Assembly: GCA_903825065.1 (NCBI GenBank) | Contig: CAIJZG010000321.1 | Span: 1-9,279 of the forward strand | Source: an uncultured Bacteroidota bacterium | GTDB lineage: Bacteria; Bacteroidota; Bacteroidia; Chitinophagales; Chitinophagaceae | DNA length: 9,279 bases | Direction: 5' to 3' | In this document: positions 1 through 4,874 of the stretch, piece by piece | Numbering within the stretch: position 1 is the first letter of the stretch | Layout: every line of letters begins with the position of its first letter | The notes under the pieces: model-generated | What the model saw: the letters and a program-made list of their open reading frames with translations, nothing else | Told to the model about the DNA's origin: nothing | Databases searched by the model: none | Position numbers and translations under genes: made by a program

Positions 1-28
1 ACATGTATTTTGTTTTAAATAGGGCATT

Positions 29-56
29 AAAAAAGCCATTTGAAAATGGCTTTTTT
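29..56 (-). terminator. Bidirectional hairpin terminator after the desaturase gene
   Basis: A perfect 12-bp stem (29-40 with 45-56, arm AAAAAAGCCATT) closes on a TGAA loop. Because the arms start with A-runs and end with T-runs, the transcript ends in a U-tract on either strand. It lies 15 bp beyond the desaturase stop codon. It could also serve a plus-strand gene off the left edge. Confidence 0.85.
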
Positions 57-71
57 ATAAGTGTGGTTCTA

Positions 72-1049
72 TTAATAGATCCAATTAAAACGATATTCTA
101 ATGGTGCTTTGATGCCTGATCTTTCGGCTACTTTTCTAAATCTGTCGGGTAGTGCCATCAAATAATCTCTACCTTTTTCTGCAGCACTATTTAATCCACA
201 GATATTACCAATCTTCCATTCTTCGATTAAAGATTCCATGATATTGGTATAATCCATACTAGTATAAACACCAATACGTTGGGCAGCATCACTAAAGTGC
301 GACCAGCTTGAACTGATTTTTTCACCTTGCTGACGAAGGAAATGCGCTGGCATGACAATTTTTTTGCGCATCATATCTTCAAATGCTAACATCATTTCAC
401 TTGGGTCAACTTCAAATATTTTTGTTACAAAACTTTTATATGCTTTGGCATGACGCAATTCATCAGATGCAATTACTCCGCATATTTTAGACAACTGCTC
501 ATTGCCATATTTTTTTGCAAGTGTAGCTGTTCTTCTATGTGAAACGTTTGTAGCTAATTCTTGAAATGAAGTGTAAACAAAATTCTTATACGGGTCAGTA
601 GCAGTTCCGATATCCATACCGTCAGCAATTAAATATTGCGTACTGATTTCCATTTGACGCATATTAACCCTTCCTGATAAATAAATATATTTATTCAATA
701 GGTCTCCATGTCTATTTTCTTCGGCTGTCCACATGCGAATCCATTTACTCCAACCCTGAGGCTCGCTCTTACTTATACCATCTACATCCATCAACCAACT
801 TTCATAAGTTGGAAGTGCTTCTTCTGTAATCATATCTCCAACAAGAATAGCCATATATTCATAAGGCAATTCTTTACACTGTGCTTGAATCTCATGTATT
901 TGAGAGGCAAATTCTGGTTTATTACTTTCAGGTAAAAAATCTGAAGGCTGCCAATTATCGTCAATTTTCTTTAAAAACTCTTCGACTATATCATCAATCT
1001 TCTGAGCTAAAAATTGCATTACTTCAATCCTAGTTGGGTTCAATTTCAT
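72..1049 (-). CDS. Soluble acyl-[acyl-carrier-protein] desaturase (plant stearoyl-ACP desaturase family)
   Basis: Predicted di-iron enzyme of the ferritin-like fold that puts a cis double bond into an acyl chain carried on ACP, using O2 and ferredoxin-type electrons; it makes unsaturated fatty acids for membranes. The 325-residue protein has all the metal-ligand motifs of the castor enzyme: ITEEALPTY (74-82), EENRHG with E111 and H114, the glutamate of SFQELAT (E164), and DELRH with E197 and H200. The conserved stretch WTAEENRHGDLLNKY (107-121) is very plant-like. It has no signal peptide or membrane span, so it acts in the cytoplasm, unlike the membrane-bound fatty acid desaturases. The ATG start gives the usual N-terminus without the plastid transit peptide. 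No ferredoxin or fatty-acid gene is adjacent. No TAnnTTTG box or Shine-Dalgarno was found upstream, so its promoter is unclear. Chain length and double-bond position cannot be read from the sequence. Confidence 0.93.
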   Translation of the reverse strand: MKLNPTRIEVMQFLAQKIDDIVEEFLKKIDDNWQPSDFLPESNKPEFASQIHEIQAQCKELPYEYMAILVGDMITEEALPTYESWLMDVDGISKSEPQGWSKWIRMWTAEENRHGDLLNKYIYLSGRVNMRQMEISTQYLIADGMDIGTATDPYKNFVYTSFQELATNVSHRRTATLAKKYGNEQLSKICGVIASDELRHAKAYKSFVTKIFEVDPSEMMLAFEDMMRKKIVMPAHFLRQQGEKISSSWSHFSDAAQRIGVYTSMDYTNIMESLIEEWKIGNICGLNSAAEKGRDYLMALPDRFRKVAERSGIKAPLEYRFNWIY

Positions 1050-1063
1050 GCTGAGTATTAAAT

Positions 1064-1075
1064 GTTTAATTAAAC
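1064..1075. promoter_or_regulatory. 12-bp perfect palindrome upstream of the desaturase
   Basis: GTTTAATTAAAC is its own reverse complement and begins 14 bp upstream of the desaturase ATG. Its place in the leader or promoter would suit an operator for a dimeric regulator. Short AT-rich palindromes also arise by chance in such DNA, so this is only a candidate. Confidence 0.25.
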
Positions 1076-1110
1076 TTTTGTTTGTAATTTATTTAAGCGG
1101 CGACGAAGAT

Positions 1111-1140
1111 AAGGGATATAATTGCTAAATTATATCCCTT
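1111..1140. other. Perfect AT-rich hairpin ahead of the desaturase gene
   Basis: A 13-bp arm (1111-1123, AAGGGATATAATT) pairs perfectly with 1128-1140 around a 4-nt loop. No T-run follows it on either strand, so it is not a classic intrinsic terminator. It sits 61-91 bp upstream of the desaturase start and 10 bp from the neighbouring terminator hairpin. It could be a 5' leader structure, an operator, or a transcript-end stabilising hairpin for the deacetylase mRNA. Confidence 0.5.
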
Positions 1141-1190
1141 AAAATCAAAATGAGCAAACAAACGCTCGTTTGTTTGCTCATTTTTGTTTT
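1141..1190 (-). terminator. Strong bidirectional terminator after the polysaccharide deacetylase gene
   Basis: A perfect 13-bp stem (1151-1163 with 1168-1180, arm TGAGCAAACAAAC) closes on a GCTC loop. On the minus strand it is followed by TTTTGATTTT, and on the plus strand by a T-rich tract to 1194. It lies just past the deacetylase stop and separates that gene from the desaturase. Confidence 0.85.
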
Positions 1191-1201
1191 TTTTATACTA
1201 A

Positions 1202-2032
1202 CTATTTATGCTGTATTGTAGGATAGTGATCAATTGTTTCAAACACATTTCTTTTATCTTGTTTCAGAATTGAAATGACTTTAGCCAATGAATCTGCAAA
1301 TTGTTTTTTCTCAAATAATCTATCATGTGAAAGAATTACGATAGCATTTGATTGATTAGTACTGCCTTCTTCGAATTTTTGGGTTACTTTTTTTACCATT
1401 TCAACTGCAGATTCTTTAGGAGCTTTTTGTTTACCTAATTGGCCCCATTCTATATCCCAGCCAACAATTTTATAACCCATTTTATCGAGCTTAACGATTA
1501 ATGGATTTTCAGCTTTCTGTCCTGTAATTACTCCATTGGAAGCCCAGGTATTATTTCCGGGTAAACGAATAATCTTTACCTGAATATTTAGATCCTTTTC
1601 ATTTCTAAGAAAATCGTTCAGTGCGCTATCGGTCATAGCTGGGGAATAGAATTTACTATACTTATCGTTAAAGCCATGACTAAAACTATGGTTTGCTAAT
1701 AAGAATTGCGGATAATCATTTCTGATGCTATCTATTATTCTTTTCTTCCATGGACCTACTTTGTTAAATCCCACTCCAAAGAAAGTTGCTTTTATTCCAG
1801 CATCACGGAATACTGATTTACAGTTTACAGTTCCTGGAGGCTGAGGAGAATCGTCCCATGTTAAATAAATATATCGTTTTGAACTATCCAGTTTAATGGC
1901 ACTTCCTGGCAAAGGTTTCAATGCGGCAGTATTGATAGAATCCGTGATTGCTTTTTTATCTGCTCCATTATTTTTACAGGCAGCCAACAAAACAACAGCC
2001 GCCAAAATTCCTAATATTATATTCTTTTTCAT
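1202..2032 (-). CDS. Polysaccharide deacetylase (NodB domain) lipoprotein
   Basis: Predicted carbohydrate-esterase-family-4 type metal-dependent deacetylase that removes N- or O-acetyl groups from a polysaccharide; the substrate cannot be told from the sequence. The 276-residue protein begins with a lipoprotein signal peptide (MKKNIILGILAAVVLLAAC, lipobox LAAC, lipidated Cys19), so it is anchored in the cell envelope. The NodB motifs are in order: LTWDD (57-61; D60 and D61 as catalytic base and metal ligand), HSFSH (H115 and H119, metal ligands), RLPGNNTW (156-163), GWDIEW (191-196, D193) and LSHD with the catalytic histidine H236. Trp59 replaces the more common Phe of TFDD. All expected catalytic residues appear present, so it should be active. 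It stands alone: no glycosyltransferase or capsule gene is near, and terminators lie on both sides. The likely role is trimming of cell-wall or surface glycan (inference). Confidence 0.9.
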   Translation of the reverse strand: MKKNIILGILAAVVLLAACKNNGADKKAITDSINTAALKPLPGSAIKLDSSKRYIYLTWDDSPQPPGTVNCKSVFRDAGIKATFFGVGFNKVGPWKKRIIDSIRNDYPQFLLANHSFSHGFNDKYSKFYSPAMTDSALNDFLRNEKDLNIQVKIIRLPGNNTWASNGVITGQKAENPLIVKLDKMGYKIVGWDIEWGQLGKQKAPKESAVEMVKKVTQKFEEGSTNQSNAIVILSHDRLFEKKQFADSLAKVISILKQDKRNVFETIDHYPTIQHK

Positions 2033-2046
2033 TCAACTGATTTTAT

Positions 2047-2054
2047 CAAAAGTA
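2047..2054 (-). promoter_or_regulatory. Candidate -7 box of the deacetylase gene
   Basis: Read on the minus strand this is TACTTTTG, matching the Bacteroidota TAnnTTTG -7 element, 14 bp before the ATG. No proper TTTG -33 box is seen; the nearest match, TTTA, is 15 bp upstream. A dyad with 6-bp arms (AAACAG..CTGTTT, 2071-2084) overlaps that spot and could be an operator. Confidence 0.4.
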
Positions 2055-2110
2055 AAGCCCAATAAGTTCTAAACAGTGCTGTTTTTATGCATAGGGTGTG
2101 TATAACAAAA

Positions 2111-2138
2111 GTGAGGAGTGAGAAGTGAGAAGCGAGGA
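2111..2138. repeat. Four tandem GTGAGRA heptamers
   Basis: Four head-to-tail 7-bp units: GTGAGGA, GTGAGAA, GTGAGAA and GCGAGGA, in the gap between the deacetylase and ahcY. The block is purine-only apart from single T or C positions and is non-coding. A 9-bp inverted match (TCACTTCTC, 2243-2251) lies beyond the ahcY terminator and could pair with 2120-2128. It resembles the short heptanucleotide tandem repeats known in other AT-rich bacteria such as cyanobacteria. Confidence 0.75.
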
Positions 2139-2160
2139 GGGCTAATTATTCTTGGTCATA

Positions 2161-2202
2161 AAAATAAATAACCCAAGACTGTTGCCTTGAGTTATTTATT
2201 TT
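2161..2202 (-). terminator. Long hairpin terminator of ahcY
   Basis: A 17-bp stem with one C-A mismatch (2161-2177 with 2186-2202) closes on an 8-nt loop. The GC pairs are near the loop and the outer stem is an A/T run, giving a U-rich 3' end on the minus strand. It begins 57 bp past the ahcY stop. The symmetry would let it work on either strand, but no plus-strand gene reads into it. Confidence 0.8.
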
Positions 2203-2258
2203 AGTTCGGGATATAATCAACAGCTAAAACATCCCAAAATCTTCACTTCTCTCTAATT

Positions 2259-3584
2259 CTAGTATCTGTATGAGTCAGCCTTAAACGGACCAACTTTAGG
2301 GATACCTAAATATTCAGCTTGTGCATCTGACAATTCATCTAATACTGCACCCACTTTAGAAAGGTGTAATCTTGCCACTTTCTCATCTAAGTGCTTTGGC
2401 AACACATAAACTTTGTTCTCATAGTTTTTATGGTTATTCCATAATTCTATCTGAGCCAAAGTTTGATTAGAGAATGAATTACTCATTACAAATGAAGGGT
2501 GACCTGTAGCACAACCTAAGTTTACAAGGCGGCCTTCAGCCAATAAGATGATATCTTTTCCTTCAATAGTGTACAAATCAACCTGAGGTTTGATGGTATC
2601 TTTTGTATGACCATAATTGGTATTCAACCATGCGACATCAATCTCGATATCAAAGTGACCGATATTACAAACGATCGCTTTGTCTTTCATGGAACGGAAA
2701 TGTTTTTCTGTGATCAAATCACGACAACCTGATGCAGTAACAATGATATCAGCTTCTTTAACAGCTTCAGCCATTGGCTTTACTTCAAATCCTTCCATAG
2801 CAGCTTGTAAAGCACAGATAGGATCGATCTCAGTTACAATAACTCTGCAACCAGCACCTTTTAATGAAAGAGCTGAACCTTTACCCACATCACCATATCC
2901 ACCCACTACTGCAATTTTGCCAGCCATCATTACATCAGTTGCTCTGCGAATAGCATCTACTAATGATTCCTGACAACCATATTTGTTATCGAATTTAGAT
3001 TTAGTAACAGAGTCGTTTACATTAATTGCAGGAATGGGTAAAGTACCTTTTGCCATGCGCTCATATAAACGGTGAACACCAGTTGTTGTTTCTTCTGATA
3101 AACCTTTAATATGTTGTACAAACTCAGGATATTTATCAAAAACCATATTAGTTAAATCTCCACCATCATCTAAAATCATATTCAATGGACGATCAGCACC
3201 GCCAAAGAATAAGGTTTGCTCAATACACCAATCAGCTTCTTCCTGAGACTGTCCTTTCCAGGCAAATACACCAATACCGGCAGCAGCAATGGCAGCAGCA
3301 GCCTGATCTTGTGTAGAGAAAATATTACAAGAGCTCCATTTAACTTCAGCACCTAATGCCACTAAAGTTTCAATCAATACAGCTGTTTGGATAGTCATGT
3401 GCAAACAACCTGCAATACGCGCATCTTTCAATGGTTGACTTGCACCATATTCAGCACGTAAAGACATAAGACCTGGCATTTCAGCTTCGGCCAATCGGAT
3501 TTCTTTGCGGCCCCAATCGGCCAATGTGATGTCAGCTACTTTGTAGGGTAAACTGAAATCGATAGATGAAGTTAAAGTTGACAT
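2259..3584 (-). CDS. ahcY: Adenosylhomocysteinase (S-adenosyl-L-homocysteine hydrolase)
   Basis: NAD-dependent cytoplasmic enzyme that reversibly splits S-adenosylhomocysteine, the inhibitory product of methyltransferases, into adenosine and homocysteine, feeding the methionine/SAM cycle. The 441 residues are full length for the family, which works as a tetramer. Substrate residues by alignment with the human enzyme include H62 in AGCLHM, DDGGDLT (139-145), E165 in SEETTTGVH, and K195, D199 and N200 in DSVTKSKFDNKYGC (191-204). The Rossmann NAD-binding loop is GYGDVGKG (229-236). Also present are NIGHFDIEID (307-316), LGCATGHPS with H362, and the C-terminal KADSYRY (435-441), whose Lys and Tyr reach the NAD site of the neighbouring subunit. 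The gene stands alone, with its own -7 box and terminator, divergent from an Lrp-type regulator that may control it. Confidence 0.98.
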   Translation of the reverse strand: MSTLTSSIDFSLPYKVADITLADWGRKEIRLAEAEMPGLMSLRAEYGASQPLKDARIAGCLHMTIQTAVLIETLVALGAEVKWSSCNIFSTQDQAAAAIAAAGIGVFAWKGQSQEEADWCIEQTLFFGGADRPLNMILDDGGDLTNMVFDKYPEFVQHIKGLSEETTTGVHRLYERMAKGTLPIPAINVNDSVTKSKFDNKYGCQESLVDAIRRATDVMMAGKIAVVGGYGDVGKGSALSLKGAGCRVIVTEIDPICALQAAMEGFEVKPMAEAVKEADIIVTASGCRDLITEKHFRSMKDKAIVCNIGHFDIEIDVAWLNTNYGHTKDTIKPQVDLYTIEGKDIILLAEGRLVNLGCATGHPSFVMSNSFSNQTLAQIELWNNHKNYENKVYVLPKHLDEKVARLHLSKVGAVLDELSDAQAEYLGIPKVGPFKADSYRY

Positions 3585-3604
3585 AGTTATTTTTTTATGA
3601 AGTG

Positions 3605-3612
3605 CAAATGTA
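3605..3612 (-). promoter_or_regulatory. -7 promoter box of ahcY
   Basis: The minus strand reads TACATTTG, an exact match to the Bacteroidota TAnnTTTG element, and continues GCAC. It lies 20 bp before the ahcY ATG, leaving a short leader with no Shine-Dalgarno. No TTTG is found at the usual -33 spacing; that spot is covered by a dyad. The same 11-mer TACATTTGCAC occurs ahead of valS. Confidence 0.6.
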
Positions 3613-3632
3613 GTTTTCTAGAATAGAATACT
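3612..3632. promoter_or_regulatory. Candidate operator dyad between ahcY and the Lrp-family gene
   Basis: Two 9-bp arms, AGTTTTCTA (3612-3620) and TAGAATACT (3624-3632), are inverted repeats with one mismatch around a GAA spacer. Size and symmetry suit the roughly 15-20 bp dyads bound by Lrp/AsnC dimers. It abuts the upstream end of the ahcY -7 box and fills the -33 zone, where binding should block or replace normal promoter contacts. The Lrp-family gene starts 72 bp away, so it may be autoregulated. The link to that protein is inferred from position only. Confidence 0.4.
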
Positions 3633-3703
3633 AGTTATCTTCTATTTTTTTAGGATATAATTATATTATTTATGTATTTTGTAGAATAAATAGGGATAAA
3701 ACA

Positions 3704-4204
3704 ATGGCAAAATCGATAAAAACAGCTGAATCTACTACTGTGAATTTAGACCTTGATGCAAAGGATTTATCCATACTTCGATTATTACAACAAAATGCAA
3801 GAGCCACGGTGAAGGAAATTGCGGAGCATGTGCATCTTAGTACAACGCCGGTACATGAAAGAATTAAGCGGATGGAAGAGTCGGGCGTAATTAAACAGTA
3901 TGCTACATTATTGGATCATACAAAAGTGAAAAAGGGGTTAATGGTAATTTGTTATGTTTCTTTAAAACAACATAATAAAAATGCAGGAGCTAAATTTATC
4001 AAGAGTATCCAGGAAATGAATGAAGTTATTGAGTGTTATAATATTTCTGGTGAATTCGATTTTATGCTAAAAGTGGTAGAAGAAAGCATGGACGCGTATT
4101 ACGATTTTCACGTGAATAAATTAAGTCAGGCCGAAAATATCGGGCATGTTCAAAGTGTATTCGTAATGGGTATCATAAAGCAAACACATATGTTAGTTCA
4201 TTAG
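3704..4204 (+). CDS. Lrp/AsnC family transcriptional regulator
   Basis: A 166-residue DNA-binding regulator of the feast/famine type, which forms dimers and octamers and usually senses an amino acid or related metabolite. An unstructured N-terminal stretch (1-16) precedes the winged helix-turn-helix (about 17-64; DAKDLSILRLLQQNAR, then TVKEIAEHVHLSTTPVHERI as the HTH and recognition helix, then RMEESGVI). A linker leads to the RAM ligand-binding and oligomerisation domain (about 78-158), with the characteristic SGEFDF turn (G116 and D119). It is slightly longer than typical members because of the N-terminal tail. It is divergent from ahcY, and such regulators often control the neighbouring divergent gene, so a methionine-cycle role is plausible but not shown. 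The promoter is unclear: TATTTTG (3675-3681) is one base short of the -7 consensus. Its 3' end overlaps the convergent PAP2 gene by 4 bp, and no terminator is seen there. Confidence 0.92.
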   Translation: MAKSIKTAESTTVNLDLDAKDLSILRLLQQNARATVKEIAEHVHLSTTPVHERIKRMEESGVIKQYATLLDHTKVKKGLMVICYVSLKQHNKNAGAKFIKSIQEMNEVIECYNISGEFDFMLKVVEESMDAYYDFHVNKLSQAENIGHVQSVFVMGIIKQTHMLVH

Positions 4205-4836
4205 TCAGGGGTTTTGACCATCTTCACTTTTTTCTTATCAATAAATTTCTTGTTCAACCAATTGGTAAGACATGCACTTCCGCCACCTACAATAGCACCA
4301 ACTAAAACATCAGAAGGGTAGTGTTGACCTAAATACATTCTGCTATAGCCAACAGCTGTTGCCCAGGTAAAAGCTGGTAATGCTACATACCATTTGGGAT
4401 AGGCAAGGTAAACGGATGTGGCTGTTGTGAAAGCCAATGCAGTATGGGCAGAGGGCATAGATTTTCCTAATTCATCTATTTGATTCGGAAAAACATCCAA
4501 AGGATATTTCACAAATGGACGATCTCTATTAATCGCAACTTTCATTACTTCGGTAATTGCAGCACTGATAACTACTGATTCTGCTAGTTTTATAGCATTC
4601 TTTTTTAGATTTTGATCGTGGTTGATCAATGAAACTGCGAACATGCCAATAGGTGCAGCTACACAGATCGGTTCAGACGTCGAAGAAATGTTTTTCCAGG
4701 TGCTGCTATTCGGGTTCGAAGGATTGATTTGTTTAAGCAAATTAATATCCCAATTCTGCGCATTAAGTTGATTGCAAAAAACGATACTAGAAACTAGAAG
4801 TATTGAGAAACTGATTGACTTTAAAAATGAATTCAT
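4201..4836 (-). CDS. PAP2-family phosphatase (secreted or membrane-associated)
   Basis: Member of the phosphatidic acid phosphatase type 2 / acid phosphatase superfamily, which dephosphorylates lipid phosphates (phosphatidate, undecaprenyl pyrophosphate) or soluble phosphoesters; the substrate is not clear here. In the 211-residue form starting at ATG 4836, an N-terminal signal-like segment (about 1-27, ending LNAQ) is followed by the three phosphatase motifs: KVAINRDRP (K99, R106, P107), PSAH (128-131, catalytic-site H131, with Ala in place of the usual Gly) and SRMYLGQHYPSD (S165, R166, nucleophile H172, D176). Hydrophobic stretches near 60-70, 82-97, 134-163 and 177-190 suggest membrane helices or a buried helical core. 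A TTG codon just before the ATG gives an alternative start at 4839; I prefer the ATG. It lies 33 bp after valS on the same strand, so it is probably co-transcribed. Its end overlaps the convergent regulator gene. Confidence 0.88.
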   Translation of the reverse strand: MNSFLKSISFSILLVSSIVFCNQLNAQNWDINLLKQINPSNPNSSTWKNISSTSEPICVAAPIGMFAVSLINHDQNLKKNAIKLAESVVISAAITEVMKVAINRDRPFVKYPLDVFPNQIDELGKSMPSAHTALAFTTATSVYLAYPKWYVALPAFTWATAVGYSRMYLGQHYPSDVLVGAIVGGGSACLTNWLNKKFIDKKKVKMVKTPD

Positions 4837-4846
4837 CAAGTATTTT

Positions 4847-4874
4847 TTTGAATTTTTAATTTTGAATTTTTAAT
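4847..4874. repeat. Perfect tandem duplication of a 14-mer at the valS/PAP2 junction
   Basis: TTTGAATTTTTAAT is present twice, head to tail (4847-4860 and 4861-4874). The second copy includes the valS TAA stop (4870-4872) and its last codon, and the first fills most of the gap to PAP2. A related repeat with the same 14-bp period lies inside valS at 6160-6195. Confidence 0.75.

Noticed and set aside
708..935. Plus-strand open frame of 75 codons opposite the desaturase
   Set aside because: Antisense to the di-iron motif region of the desaturase; the hydrophobic look comes from the complementary codons.
2111..2138. CRISPR-like array
   Set aside because: The units are 7 bp with no spacers and no cas genes are present; it is a simple tandem repeat.
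2680..2973. Plus-strand open frame of 97 codons opposite ahcY
   Set aside because: Antisense to the strongly conserved NAD-binding part of ahcY; its composition is a mirror of that gene and no motif is seen.
4837..4839. TTG as the start of the PAP2 gene
   Set aside because: An ATG follows immediately in frame and gives the same protein less one residue; no ribosome site favours the TTG.
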